Shown piece by piece: positions 15,771 to 25,155 of a DNA stretch of 64,000 nucleotides. A model generated the notes under the pieces. It did not search any database. It saw nothing but the letters and a program-made list of their open reading frames with translations, and was not told the origin of the DNA. The position numbers and the translations under genes are program-made. The stretch comes from an uncultured Collinsella sp. (GTDB taxonomy: Bacteria > Actinomycetota > Coriobacteriia > Coriobacteriales > Coriobacteriaceae). The DNA lies in contig CABTWP010000001.1 of the NCBI GenBank assembly GCA_902488525.1, positions 1-64,000 of the forward strand. The letters run 5' to 3'. Position 1 is the stretch's first letter; each line of letters begins with the position of its first letter.

Positions 15771-17492
15771 TTAACGGCGTGCCGCCTTCACAAGCTCGGC
15801 GACCTTGGCGACGACCTCGTCGATCGCCACGTCCTCGCGCTCACCCGTAGCACGGTCCTTGAGCTCGACGGTGCCGTTCTTGAGGCCACGCTTACCCAGA
15901 ACGACCTGATACGGGAAGCCCATAAGGTCGTTGTCGGCAAATTTAAAGCCGGGACGCTCGTCACGGTCATCGACGACGACCTCGATACCCTCGGCGCACA
16001 GGCCATCAACGATCTGCTCGCAGACGGTAGCGCACTCCTCCTTCTTGGGATCGAGCGGAATCACCGCGACCTCGTACGGGGCAACGGAGACCGGCCAGAC
16101 GATACCGTGCTCGTCGTTGTGCTGTTCCACGACGGCAGCGAGCGAGCGGGACACACCAACGCCGTAGCAGCCCATGATGAGCGGCTTCTCCTTGCCATCC
16201 TCGTCCATAAAGGTGGCACCCATGGCCTCGGAATACTTGGTGCCCAGCTGGAAGACCTGAGAGACCTCGATGCCGCGGGCAGCGGAGAGCGGCTTGCCGC
16301 AGTGCGGGCAGGGGTCGCCGGCGACAACGGTGACCAGATCGGCCCACTCATCGACGGTAAAGTCGCGCTCGGGGCAGGCACCGGTAAAGTGATAATCGAC
16401 CTCGTTGGCACCGCAGGCCCACTGCTTGGAATCGCGCAGGCTCTCGTCGCACACCAGACGGATGCCCTCGGGCAGGTTGACCGGTCCGATAAAGCCCTTG
16501 TGCAGGCCGTTCGCTTGAAGCTCCTCGTCGGTCATCATGCGGTAGCCCTTGCCAAAGACATGCTCGGCCTTGCAGTCATTGAGCTCGTGGTCGCCCGGGA
16601 CAATGGCCACGACCGGCTTGCCCTCGGAGTCGATGAGTGCCAGCGACTTGCGCGTGCCGTTCTCGGGGAAGCCGAAGAACTTGGCAACGGCCTCGATGGT
16701 GCCCATACCCGGAGTCTCGACCTTGGTGAGCGTGCCATCGCCGGGGCCCTCGGTCACAACGACCTTGGTGCTTGCAGCCTCGTCATCGGCAGCAAAACCG
16801 CAATCGTCGCAGTAGACGAGCGAAGCCTCGCCGGCGTCGGCAAGAGCCATGTACTCGACGGAAGTGTCGCCGCCGATCTCGCCGGAGTCGGCGACAACGG
16901 GCAGAGCCTTGATGTAGCAGCGCTCGCAGATGTTAGCGTAGGCCTGCTTCATCTTGTCGTACTCCTCCTGCAGGCTCTCCTGCGTGGCGGAGAAGCTGTA
17001 GGCGTCCTTCATGATGAACTCGCGACCGCGCATCAGGCCAAAGCGGGGACGGAACTCGTCGCGGAACTTGTCCTGAATGTGGTACAGGTTGACGGGCAGC
17101 TGTTTGTAGGAGCGCAGCTCATTGCGCACCAGGGCCGTGACGGTCTCCTCGTGGGTGGGACCCAGGACGAACTCGCGACCGTGACGGTCGTCAAAGCGCA
17201 CAAGCTCCTTGCCATAGGCGTCGATGCGGCCGGACTCACGCCACAACTCGGCGTCGACCATGATAGGCATCATAAGCTCCTGGGCACCGGCAGCGTCCAT
17301 CTCGTCGCGCACGATATTCTCGATCTTGCGGATCGAGCGCCATGCGAGCGGCAGATAGGAATACAGGCCGGCGGCCTCTTTGCGGATCATGCCGGCACGG
17401 AGCAGCAGGCGGTGGCTGGCGAGCTCAGCGTCCGCCGGATCCTCTTTAAGCGTCGGCGCATAGAGCTTAGACATATACATTGCTCGAGTCAT
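15771..17492 (-). CDS. proS: Prolyl-tRNA synthetase
   Basis: It charges tRNA-Pro. The 573-residue class II synthetase is the bacterial type with an editing domain inserted between motifs 2 and 3. The N-terminal core has RKEAAGLYSYLPLAWRSIRK, motif 2 FRDEFRPRFGLMRGREFIMKDAYSF (part), and the C-terminal anticodon domain KRGLKNGTVELKDR. A zinc-ribbon-like CPHCGKPLSAARG segment lies around residue 400. GAGGAG precedes the ATG at 17492, which follows the ispG stop directly. It is the last gene of the block. Confidence 0.96.
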   Translation of the reverse strand: MTRAMYMSKLYAPTLKEDPADAELASHRLLLRAGMIRKEAAGLYSYLPLAWRSIRKIENIVRDEMDAAGAQELMMPIMVDAELWRESGRIDAYGKELVRFDDRHGREFVLGPTHEETVTALVRNELRSYKQLPVNLYHIQDKFRDEFRPRFGLMRGREFIMKDAYSFSATQESLQEEYDKMKQAYANICERCYIKALPVVADSGEIGGDTSVEYMALADAGEASLVYCDDCGFAADDEAASTKVVVTEGPGDGTLTKVETPGMGTIEAVAKFFGFPENGTRKSLALIDSEGKPVVAIVPGDHELNDCKAEHVFGKGYRMMTDEELQANGLHKGFIGPVNLPEGIRLVCDESLRDSKQWACGANEVDYHFTGACPERDFTVDEWADLVTVVAGDPCPHCGKPLSAARGIEVSQVFQLGTKYSEAMGATFMDEDGKEKPLIMGCYGVGVSRSLAAVVEQHNDEHGIVWPVSVAPYEVAVIPLDPKKEECATVCEQIVDGLCAEGIEVVVDDRDERPGFKFADNDLMGFPYQVVLGKRGLKNGTVELKDRATGEREDVAIDEVVAKVAELVKAARR

Positions 17493-18575
17493 TTACTTCT
17501 CCTCAATAAGTTTGTCGACCTCGGCCATCAGCGCGTCGACAATTTGATCCTCAGCTACTTTACCAATGATCTGGCCATGCGAAAAGAGCAGGCCCTGACC
17601 TCGTCCGCAGGCAACGCCCAAGTCGGCGTCAGAGGCCTCGCCGGGGCCATTGACCGCGCATCCCATAACGGCGATCGAAAGCGGCGCGGAGTAGTTCTTA
17701 AGCCGCTCGGTGACCTCCTCGGCGATGGGAATGAGGTTAACCTGGCAGCGGGCGCACGTGGGGCACGAGACAATCTCGGGACCACGGCGACGCAGGCCCA
17801 GCGACTGCAAAATTCCCCAGGCGACCGGCGGCTCCTCAACCGGATCGGCCGTGAGAGAGACGCGCATGGTGTCACCGATACCCTCAGACAGCAGAATACC
17901 AAGGCCCACCGAGCTCTTAATGGTGCCCTGAAGCTTGGTACCCGCCTCGGTTACGCCCAGGTGAAGCGGAACGTGGGGAATCTCACGCGACAGGGCTCGA
18001 TAGGTATCGAGCGTCGTTTGCACGCTATGGGCCTTGGCCGAAAGCACAATGTTCGTAAAGCCGCGGTCCTCAAAGTGCTTGACGAAGCGCTCGCTCGACA
18101 TCACGAGCTTTTCGGGCTGCGTAAGGTCGTCGCGCTCGGCGATATCCTGCTCAAGCGAACCGGCATTGACGCCGATACGAATCGCGCACCCAGCGGCGCC
18201 CGCGGCATCGATCACGGCATCGACCTTGGCCCAATCGCCAATGTTGCCGGGATTGATGCGGAGCTTGGCAGCACCGGCCTCCACAGCGCCAATGGCCAGC
18301 TTGTGGTTAAAGTGAATATCGGCGACGATCGGCACCGGAGACTCAGCACAGATGGTGCGGAAACCCTCAAGCGCGGCCTCGGTGGGCACGCTCACGCGCA
18401 CGATATCGCAGCCAGCCTGCACCAACGCGCACACTTGCGCAAGCGTTGCCTGGGCATCAGCGGTATCGGTGCAGGTCATGGACTGAACCACGACCGGAGC
18501 GCCACCACCGATCTGCACGCCGCCCACATGCACGGGGCGCGTCAACTCGCGAGGCAAAGGATGGGATAAAGACAA
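17493..18575 (-). CDS. ispG: 4-hydroxy-3-methylbut-2-en-1-yl diphosphate synthase (IspG)
   Basis: This Fe-S enzyme makes HMBPP from MEcPP in the MEP isoprenoid pathway. It has the N-terminal TIM-barrel signature VQSMTCTDTADAQATLAQV and the C-terminal [4Fe-4S] ligands in SCPTCARC and GCAVNGPGEA. I chose the TTG at 18575, eight bases from GGGGAG, giving 360 residues, the family norm. The longer open frame to 18662 overlaps rseP and is not family-like. With dxr and uppS it forms an isoprenoid-to-undecaprenyl cluster. Confidence 0.94.
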   Translation of the reverse strand: MSLSHPLPRELTRPVHVGGVQIGGGAPVVVQSMTCTDTADAQATLAQVCALVQAGCDIVRVSVPTEAALEGFRTICAESPVPIVADIHFNHKLAIGAVEAGAAKLRINPGNIGDWAKVDAVIDAAGAAGCAIRIGVNAGSLEQDIAERDDLTQPEKLVMSSERFVKHFEDRGFTNIVLSAKAHSVQTTLDTYRALSREIPHVPLHLGVTEAGTKLQGTIKSSVGLGILLSEGIGDTMRVSLTADPVEEPPVAWGILQSLGLRRRGPEIVSCPTCARCQVNLIPIAEEVTERLKNYSAPLSIAVMGCAVNGPGEASDADLGVACGRGQGLLFSHGQIIGKVAEDQIVDALMAEVDKLIEEK

Positions 18576-18588
18576 TCCAAACACTCCC

Positions 18589-19950
18589 CTACAGAATAAA
18601 TCGAAGGATGTCGGAACGAAGCATATAGACAAACAGCAGCACAAAGAGCGCGATGCCCACATAGCTCACAATCGTCTGGACCTTGAGTGGAAGCTCGCGG
18701 CCAGCAATCTTTTGAATGATCTCGATGACCAGCTTGCCGCCATCGAGTGGTGGGATGGGCAGCAGGTTCATAAAGCCAAGCGAGAACGAAATGAGGGCGG
18801 CAAACGAAAGGAACGTGGCAGGGCCGGCAGCAGCAGCCTGTGAGGACATAACGCTAATGCCCACGATCGAAGAAGACTGATCGAGAATCTCCATCGTATG
18901 CTGCGGCTGGAGCAGGCGCATCACGCCCTCCGCTGTCTGCACGACATAGGAGAACGAAAGTCGAGCCGACGTGATGGGGTCTAAACGGACCACCTGCGTA
19001 GAGGCATACACACCTAGGCGCTCGTCCTCTTTGAGCGCAACCGCGGTCGAATGCTGCTTGCCGTCACGCTCGTACTCGATGGCGATATCGTCCTTACCGG
19101 CAGCCTTACCGATGGCATCGTAAACGTCCATCCAGGTAGAGCACGATACTCCGTCAACCGAAAGGATCGCGTCGCCGCCCTCGATACCCGCCTTGGCGGC
19201 AATAGACCCCTCGTCAACCTGACCGATCACGTTGGTATCCATCGGCACGGTGACACCCGCAATAGAGTAGATGCTCATAAGCAGCAAAAAGCCCGTCAGG
19301 ATATTGACGAGAATGCCCGCGAGCAACATAAAGGCGCGCTTGAGAAAGCCCTGGCCAAGATAGGTGTGCGAACGCTCTTGTGCAAGGAACTCGGCCTCGC
19401 CGCACGGCAGCTCCCACACATCGCCCTCGGCAGTTGAATGTTCGCGATCGAAACGGCGGCCGTCAAAGGTGGTGTAACCCGCCGCGTCTCGCGGCAGCGT
19501 CTGATACTTGGTGGGATAGTAGCTCGGCGAGGGCTTCTCCCCTTCCTCATACCAAGGCGCGATAGAGCCCCAACCCAAGAGCAAGGCGCATGCCTCGAGC
19601 ACAACCTCCTCGGATAGCTCGAGCTCGGCGGCAAGGTCGGCCACGGTCACGCGACCATGACGATAGATAGCCGCGAGCACGCGATCGGCACACGAGACGT
19701 CGGTCGGATCCATACCGCAGATGGCAGCGTAGCCGCCCAGCAGCAGCGGGGTCACGCCAAACTTGGTTCCAATGCGACGCGACGTGTAATGGATGTCAAA
19801 GCGGCACGGCAGGCCCAAAAAGAACTCGGTCACGCGGACGCCGCAGGCACGCGCCGCCAAAAAGTGGCCGCCCTCGTGCAAAAACACAAGGACGGAAAGC
19901 ATCAGCAGGCCCCAAAAGACCGATGAGAGAACGCTCAGAACAGTATCCAT
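18589..19950 (-). CDS. rseP: RseP/RasP-type site-2 metalloprotease with winged-helix-like insertion
   Basis: This intramembrane zinc protease cleaves membrane-bound regulators and signal-peptide remnants. The 453-residue protein has the active site HEGGH in the first helix and a second helix near residue 205. The PDZ domain (about 235-330) is followed by the third active-site motif NLLPIPPLDGGK and a last helix. Between the GGYAAICGMDP segment and helix 2 lies an insert of about 115 residues. Its first half (DRVLAAIYRHGRVTVADLAAE and on) reads as a winged-helix fold. Family members carry a loop here, but I do not know this domain in it. The ATG at 19950 is used, and AAGGAT is 15 nt away. Confidence 0.92.
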   Translation of the reverse strand: MDTVLSVLSSVFWGLLMLSVLVFLHEGGHFLAARACGVRVTEFFLGLPCRFDIHYTSRRIGTKFGVTPLLLGGYAAICGMDPTDVSCADRVLAAIYRHGRVTVADLAAELELSEEVVLEACALLLGWGSIAPWYEEGEKPSPSYYPTKYQTLPRDAAGYTTFDGRRFDREHSTAEGDVWELPCGEAEFLAQERSHTYLGQGFLKRAFMLLAGILVNILTGFLLLMSIYSIAGVTVPMDTNVIGQVDEGSIAAKAGIEGGDAILSVDGVSCSTWMDVYDAIGKAAGKDDIAIEYERDGKQHSTAVALKEDERLGVYASTQVVRLDPITSARLSFSYVVQTAEGVMRLLQPQHTMEILDQSSSIVGISVMSSQAAAAGPATFLSFAALISFSLGFMNLLPIPPLDGGKLVIEIIQKIAGRELPLKVQTIVSYVGIALFVLLFVYMLRSDILRFIL

Positions 19951-19975
19951 AAAACGAAAAAGCAATCCTTATGGG

Positions 19976-21163
19976 TTAGGAACGGGTTGCGGCGAGCACC
20001 TGCGCAGCCTTTTCACGCGCCCACGCATCGATGTCGCGAAGCTGCTCAAACGAATCGACCGCCTGCATATCGTGGGCATCCATGCAGGATTCCACAATGC
20101 GATCGATATCGGTAAAGCTGCAGCCATCGTGCAGGAAGGCATCGACGGCGACCTCGTTGGCGGCATTGAGCACGCACGGCATGGTGCCACCCGTCTTGCC
20201 GGCACGTTCGGCCAGTGCCAGACAGCGGAAGGTATCCATGTCGGCAGCATCAAACGTGAGCTGCCCCAGCTCGCGGAAATCGATACGAGCCGCCGGGGTA
20301 TCCCAACGCTCGGGATACGAGAACGCGAACTGAATGGGAATACGCATGTCGGAAGCACCGAGATGCGCCATCACGGAGCCGTCGGCGAACTCGACCATAG
20401 AGTGAATCTTGGACTGACGCTGCACGACCACGTTAATGAAATCGAGGTCGCAGTTAAACAGATGCATGGCCTCAATGCGCTCTAGGCCCTTGTTCATGAG
20501 GGTGGCGGAGTCAATGGTGATCTTGGCACCCATGGCCCACGTGGGATGTGCGAGGGCATCGGCACGCGTCACGCGATTGAGCTCGTCGCGCGTACGGCCA
20601 AAGAACGGACCGCCCGAGCAGGTAAGCCAAATACAATGAGCCTCGCGCGGGTCCTCCCCCAGATAGCACTGGTAGATGGCGGAGTGCTCAGAGTCGACTG
20701 GAATAAGCTGGCCCGGTTGTGCCAACGGCATAAGCAAGTCGCCACCGACGACGAGGGACTCCTTGTTGGCAAGGGCAAGGCGCTTATTCGAGGTCAAGGC
20801 CGCATGGCTCGCCTCGAGACCGGCGGCGCCCACAATAGCAACGAGCACGCAGTCGACATCGTCGCGACGCGCGAGCTCGCAAACCGCCTGCGCGCCAACG
20901 CCGAGCTTCGTTCCCTCGGGCAACTCCTGCAGCACGGCGTCATCGCCGTGAGCGACATCGGCCACGGCAACCGCCGGAACCGAGAACTCGCGGGCAGCGG
21001 CAACGAGCTCAGAGGTGCTGGAATTAACGGACAGCGCCGTCACCTGCAGGCGATCAGCATGCTGACGGCACACATCGAGTGCCTGGGTGCCGATAGAGCC
21101 CGTACAACCCAGGATGGCAACACGGAGGCGTCCATCGGGGCCATACGTCGTCTGGAATGACAT
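19976..21163 (-). CDS. dxr: 1-deoxy-D-xylulose 5-phosphate reductoisomerase
   Basis: It converts DXP to MEP with NADPH, the committed MEP-pathway step. The 395-residue protein begins with the Rossmann motif VAILGCTGSIGTQALDV and has the conserved LANKESLVVGG. It also carries the metal and substrate segment PVDSEHSAIYQCL-like (PVDSEHSAIYQCY) and KITIDSATLMNKGLE. All key acidic residues are present. The ATG overlaps the cdsA stop (TAATG). Confidence 0.96.
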   Translation of the reverse strand: MSFQTTYGPDGRLRVAILGCTGSIGTQALDVCRQHADRLQVTALSVNSSTSELVAAAREFSVPAVAVADVAHGDDAVLQELPEGTKLGVGAQAVCELARRDDVDCVLVAIVGAAGLEASHAALTSNKRLALANKESLVVGGDLLMPLAQPGQLIPVDSEHSAIYQCYLGEDPREAHCIWLTCSGGPFFGRTRDELNRVTRADALAHPTWAMGAKITIDSATLMNKGLERIEAMHLFNCDLDFINVVVQRQSKIHSMVEFADGSVMAHLGASDMRIPIQFAFSYPERWDTPAARIDFRELGQLTFDAADMDTFRCLALAERAGKTGGTMPCVLNAANEVAVDAFLHDGCSFTDIDRIVESCMDAHDMQAVDSFEQLRDIDAWAREKAAQVLAATRS

Positions 21164-22062
21164 TACAGCACGCCTCCGATCATCAAAAGCAGCTGCGCGG
21201 TAATGCAGCCAAAGATAAGCGAATCGCTACGATCGAGCATGCCGCCATGGCCCGGGATAAGGTTGCCGGAATCCTTGACGCCCACACCGCGCTTGATGCG
21301 CGACTCGATGAGGTCGCCGATAACGCCCAGGACGGACACGACCACGCCGCACAGCAGCGCATAGGGCAGGCTGAGCTTGTAGAAGTGCGTCGCCCACAGG
21401 ATGAGCCAAATCAAAACCGAGCCAAGAATGCCGCCAACAAACCCCTCCCAGCTCTTTTTGGGAGAGATCTTGGGGACCATCTTGTGTTTACCGATACGGC
21501 TGCCCACGATGTAGGCAAACGAATCGGAGACCCAAAGGGACGCACAAACGCCCACCGAAAGCAGGGCGCCGGCAAAACCGGGCACGGCATCGCGCAGCAG
21601 CACGATAGCCGACAGCATAAAGCCAGTGTAGATGGGACCCATGAGCGTCACGGCCACATCAGAGATGCGGGTACGCGGCGACCAGACATACCAAATGCCC
21701 ACAGCGAGCATCAGGGCAAAAAGCAGGGCATTCAGCAACATCGAATCGCCCAACGCCGACAGCGGAAAGAGTACGGCGGCAGCGATACCCATGCGCTCGT
21801 TAGCCATCTTGCCATCGAGCCTCGTCATACGGAAAAACTCATAGCAGCACAGACCGCTCATGACAGAAACAAAGATGGCCGTGGGCACAATACCCAAAAC
21901 CAAGCACAAGATAAAGACAACGGCGTAGACGATACCGGCGGCGGCACGGGTAATAAAGCCCGCCAGCCACGAACCGGTGCCGCTCTTCGCTGCAGGCGCT
22001 CCCGAAGTGGCAGCTTTGCGCGCAGGCGTCTTGGGAGAAGATGCCTTGGGACGATTGGACAC
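21163..22062 (-). CDS. cdsA: Phosphatidate cytidylyltransferase (CDP-DAG synthase)
   Basis: It makes CDP-diacylglycerol from phosphatidic acid and CTP at the membrane. The 299-residue protein has a basic, Ala/Ser/Pro-rich N-terminal tail of about 35 residues and about eight hydrophobic helices. The C-terminal family signature SRIKRGVGVKDSGNLIPGHG with GGMLDRSDSL is complete. The GTG at 22062 lies seven bases from GGAGG, directly after the uppS stop. Confidence 0.95.
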   Translation of the reverse strand: MSNRPKASSPKTPARKAATSGAPAAKSGTGSWLAGFITRAAAGIVYAVVFILCLVLGIVPTAIFVSVMSGLCCYEFFRMTRLDGKMANERMGIAAAVLFPLSALGDSMLLNALLFALMLAVGIWYVWSPRTRISDVAVTLMGPIYTGFMLSAIVLLRDAVPGFAGALLSVGVCASLWVSDSFAYIVGSRIGKHKMVPKISPKKSWEGFVGGILGSVLIWLILWATHFYKLSLPYALLCGVVVSVLGVIGDLIESRIKRGVGVKDSGNLIPGHGGMLDRSDSLIFGCITAQLLLMIGGVL

Positions 22063-22064
22063 GA

Positions 22065-22859
22065 TTAAGCCTCCTCGGTCTTGCTCAGTCCACCAAACCT
22101 ACGGTCACGGCCCTGATAGGCCAAAATGGCGTCGACAAGGCCCCAACGATCAAAATCGGGCCAATAGGTATCGGTGACGTAGAACTCGGAATAAGCCACC
22201 TGCCACAGCAGATAGTTCGAAAGGCGCAGCTCACCAGAGGTGCGAATCACAAGCTCAGGATCGGGAAGACCGGCAGTATAGAGGTGAGAAGCCACCATGT
22301 CGTCATCAATTGCGGCAGGGTCGATCTTACCGGCGGCAACGTCGAGTGCGATCTGACGGACAGCGCGAGTAATCTCGGCACGCGCGCCGTAGTTGACGGC
22401 AAGCGCCAGCGTCATACCGGTGTGATCGGCGCACTCAGCAAGACCGCGTTCAAAAACGTCGCGGGTCTTCTTGGGCAGCGCGGAAATATCACCCAAAAAG
22501 ACAACGCGCACGTTTTCGCGCTTCAGAAGCGGCAACTCGTCGATGAACGTCTTGGCAAACAGGTGCATCAAGACGTTGACCTCATGCTGCGGGCGGTTCC
22601 AGTTTTCGGTAGAAAACGCATAGGCCGAAAGCACGTCGACGCCCAGGCGCACGCAGGCGGTAATGATCTCGCGCAGCGAGACGATACCCGCCTTGTGGCC
22701 CTCAGTGCGTGCAAGACCGCGCGACGTGGCCCAACGACCGTTGCCGTCCATGATGCATGAGATATGGTGCGGAATGTTATTGAGGTCAAGGTCTGAAAAA
22801 CCGACGCCCGCAGGGGCGTCGGCAAAGTACTCGACCAGTTTATGCTCGTCGTATTGCAC
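22065..22859 (-). CDS. uppS: Isoprenyl (undecaprenyl) diphosphate synthase
   Basis: A cis-prenyltransferase that builds the C55 carrier lipid for peptidoglycan. The 264-residue protein has the diphosphate-binding motif IMDGNGRWATSRGLAR, the VDVLSAYAFSTENWNRP block, and the C-terminal signature LPDPELVIRTSGELRLSNYLLWQ. GTG is the start, adjacent to the frr stop. It lies in the order frr-uppS-cdsA-dxr-rseP, as in many Gram-positive bacteria. The chain length made (C55 or shorter) cannot be read from sequence alone. Confidence 0.95.
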   Translation of the reverse strand: MQYDEHKLVEYFADAPAGVGFSDLDLNNIPHHISCIMDGNGRWATSRGLARTEGHKAGIVSLREIITACVRLGVDVLSAYAFSTENWNRPQHEVNVLMHLFAKTFIDELPLLKRENVRVVFLGDISALPKKTRDVFERGLAECADHTGMTLALAVNYGARAEITRAVRQIALDVAAGKIDPAAIDDDMVASHLYTAGLPDPELVIRTSGELRLSNYLLWQVAYSEFYVTDTYWPDFDRWGLVDAILAYQGRDRRFGGLSKTEEA

Positions 22860-22860
22860 C

Positions 22861-23397
22861 TTAGATCTCCATGACCTCGGCTTCTTTTTCCTTCAGAAGC
22901 TCCTCGACCTTGGCGACATACTCATCAGTGTGCTTCTGGACCTTGGCCTGCTCGCGACGGACATCGTCCTCGGTGAGCTCCTCATCGCGCTCGAGCTTGT
23001 TGTTGAAGTCGCGACGGATGTTACGGATAGACACCTTGGCCTGCTCGGCGTACTCGCGGCACTCCTTGACGAGCTCGCGACGGCGCTCCTCGGTGGGAGC
23101 CGGGAACGGCAGACGAACGACGGTGCCATCGGAGTTGGGGGTAATACCCAGATCGGAAGCGCCGATGGCCTTGACGATAGCGTTGATAAGTGCCTTGTCC
23201 CACGGCTCGATGAGCAGCATGTGGGCCTCGGGGGTCTTGACGGCGGCAATCTGCGTGACCGGCGTGGGAACACCGTAATAATCGACGGTGATGTCGGACA
23301 GAATGTTGGCATTGGCACGGCCGGTACGGACCTTGGAGAAGTTATGCTTGAGGGACTCGAGCGACTTGTCCATATGGGCGGTGATGTTCTCTGCCAT
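22861..23397 (-). CDS. frr: Ribosome recycling factor
   Basis: RRF splits post-termination ribosomes with EF-G. The 178-residue protein has the core VRTGRANANILSDITVDYYGVPTPV near residue 25 and the C-terminal helix RDFNNKLERDEELTEDD. It lacks about seven N-terminal residues compared with the 185-residue norm, which is common. GGAGG precedes the ATG, and the site overlaps the pyrH stop. Confidence 0.96.
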   Translation of the reverse strand: MAENITAHMDKSLESLKHNFSKVRTGRANANILSDITVDYYGVPTPVTQIAAVKTPEAHMLLIEPWDKALINAIVKAIGASDLGITPNSDGTVVRLPFPAPTEERRRELVKECREYAEQAKVSIRNIRRDFNNKLERDEELTEDDVRREQAKVQKHTDEYVAKVEELLKEKEAEVMEI

Positions 23398-23399
23398 GC

Positions 23400-24122
23400 T
23401 TAATCCTCCTGATAGACGAGCGTGCCGACGGGCTCACCCGCGAGCGCGCGCTTGACGGTGTCCTCGCCATCGATGTTGAGGACCAAAATCGGCATACGGT
23501 TGTCCTGGCACAGTGCCGTAGCCGTGGAATCCATAACCTGCAGACCGCGGACGAGCACCTCGTGATAGGTAATCTTGTCAAAACGGACGGCGTCGGCGCA
23601 CTTGACGGGATCCTTGTCGTAGATGCCGTCAACCTTGGTGGCTTTAATCAGAATCTCGGCGCCGATCTCGCACGCACGAAGAGCCGCGGCGGTGTCGGTC
23701 GTAAAGTACGGATTGCCCGAACCGGCGGCAAAGATAACGACGTTGCCCTTGGAAAGGTGGTTGATGGCGCGACGGCGAATATAGGGCTCGCAGATCTCGT
23801 TCATCTGGATAGCGCTCATAACGCGGCAGGGAACATCGTTGTGCTCGAAGGCATCCTGCAGGGCGAGCGCGTTCATAACGGTTGCCAGCATGCCCATGTA
23901 GTCGGCCTGAGCACGCTCCATGCCACCGGCAGCGCCGGCCATGCCGCGGAAAATATTGCCGCCGCCGACAACGACGCCGACCTCATGGCCAACGGCGAGC
24001 AGCTCCTTGACCTGTTTGGCAAGATGGTCGGTAACCTTGGGGTCGATGCCATACTGGCCGTCGCCCATCAGTGCTTCGCCAGATAGCTTAAGAAGCACGC
24101 GTTTATATCGGATGTCGGACAA
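23400..24122 (-). CDS. pyrH: UMP kinase
   Basis: It phosphorylates UMP to UDP as a hexamer of the amino-acid-kinase fold. The 240-residue protein has [25 protein letters not shown], and the nucleotide-binding segment [12 protein letters not shown]. The start is a TTG at 24122 with GGAGG six bases upstream. It lies 118 nt after the tsf stop, and a terminator sits in that gap, so it depends on readthrough or on a promoter I could not identify. Confidence 0.95.
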   Translation of the reverse strand: MSDIRYKRVLLKLSGEALMGDGQYGIDPKVTDHLAKQVKELLAVGHEVGVVVGGGNIFRGMAGAAGGMERAQADYMGMLATVMNALALQDAFEHNDVPCRVMSAIQMNEICEPYIRRRAINHLSKGNVVIFAAGSGNPYFTTDTAAALRACEIGAEILIKATKVDGIYDKDPVKCADAVRFDKITYHEVLVRGLQVMDSTATALCQDNRMPILVLNIDGEDTVKRALAGEPVGTLVYQED

Positions 24123-24181
24123 AGCGATCCTCCTTTAGATTGAACTCTCAACATTCTATCAAAGGCTCTAAGAAGAGCCAT

Positions 24182-24217
24182 GAAAAAGCAGGCTGTGAGT
24201 AAAACCCACAGCCTGCT
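24182..24217 (-). terminator. Terminator after rpsB-tsf
   Basis: An 11-bp stem AGCAGGCTGTG/CACAGCCTGCT (24187-24197 and 24207-24217) is followed on the minus strand by TTTTTC. A second small hairpin GGCTCT/AGAGCC follows at about 24166-24181 before TTTGATAG. Together they partly insulate pyrH from tsf. Confidence 0.88.
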
Positions 24218-24240
24218 CATTACCAGCTACAAGAGCTTAT

Positions 24241-25110
24241 TTACTCGCCACGAACCAGACGGTCAAAGGCAACGACGGTAATGGTGTCGCCGAGCTCCTT
24301 GGAAACCTGCTCAGCGTACTTCTTGATGGTGAGGGAGCTGTCCTTGATGAACTCCTGCTCGGTGAGCACGGACTGCTTGTAGAACTTCTCCAGACGGCCG
24401 ACAGCCATCTTCTCCTGGATAGCCTCGGGCTTACCGGACTCGGCAGCCTGAGCCATGTAGATCTGCTTCTCGTGCTCGACGGTCTCGGCCGGAACCTGAT
24501 CGCGGGTAGCACAGATCGGGGCGACGGCGGCAACCTGAAGGGCAACGTCGTGAGCGAAGGTCTTGAAGGACTCAGCCTGAGCGGTCTCGGCCTTCTCGAA
24601 GGCGAACTCGACGAGGACGCCGATCTTACCACCCATGTGGATGTAAGAAGCGAGCGCGCCGTTCTCAGCCTTGCGAGCAGCGAAGCGGGAGATCTTCATG
24701 TTCTCGCCCATGATGTGAATCATCTCGGTGAGCTCGGAGGAAACGGTCTCCTCGCCCATCGGCTTCTCGAGCAGAGCGTCGACGTCAGCAGGCTCGGTGG
24801 TAGCGACAACCTCAGCGACCTTGGAAGCAAAGCCGGTGAACTTGGCGTTGGAGCCAACGAAGTCGGTCTCGCAGGAGAGCTCGAGCAGAGCGCCGGTCTT
24901 GCCATCCTCGGAGACGAACGCGGCGACAGCGCCCTCGTTGGTCTCACGGCCAGCCTTCTTGGCAGCCTTGGCAAGGCCGTTCTTACGCAGAACGTCGACA
25001 GCGGCGTCCATGTCGCCGTCAGCCTCGACGAGAGCCTTCTTGCACTCCATCATCGGGGAGTCGGTCATCTCGCGGAGCTGCTTAACCATAGCGGCGGTAA
25101 TCTGGGCCAT
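24241..25110 (-). CDS. tsf: Elongation factor Ts
   Basis: This is the nucleotide exchange factor for EF-Tu. The 289-residue protein starts MAQITAAMVKQLREMTDSPMM. It carries the two signatures LREMTDSPMMECKKAL and ELSCETDFV. The ATG at 25110 is preferred over a start five codons upstream because AAAGGAA sits well before it. It is paired with rpsB. Confidence 0.97.
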   Translation of the reverse strand: MAQITAAMVKQLREMTDSPMMECKKALVEADGDMDAAVDVLRKNGLAKAAKKAGRETNEGAVAAFVSEDGKTGALLELSCETDFVGSNAKFTGFASKVAEVVATTEPADVDALLEKPMGEETVSSELTEMIHIMGENMKISRFAARKAENGALASYIHMGGKIGVLVEFAFEKAETAQAESFKTFAHDVALQVAAVAPICATRDQVPAETVEHEKQIYMAQAAESGKPEAIQEKMAVGRLEKFYKQSVLTEQEFIKDSSLTIKKYAEQVSKELGDTITVVAFDRLVRGE

Positions 25111-25155
25111 TGTGGTTCCTTTCAAAGAGATGAAAAAGAATTAACTAAGACTGAT

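Noticed and set aside
16107..18569. Plus-strand open frame of about 820 codons opposite proS and ispG
   Set aside because: It runs across two well-supported minus-strand genes and their junction, with no family features.
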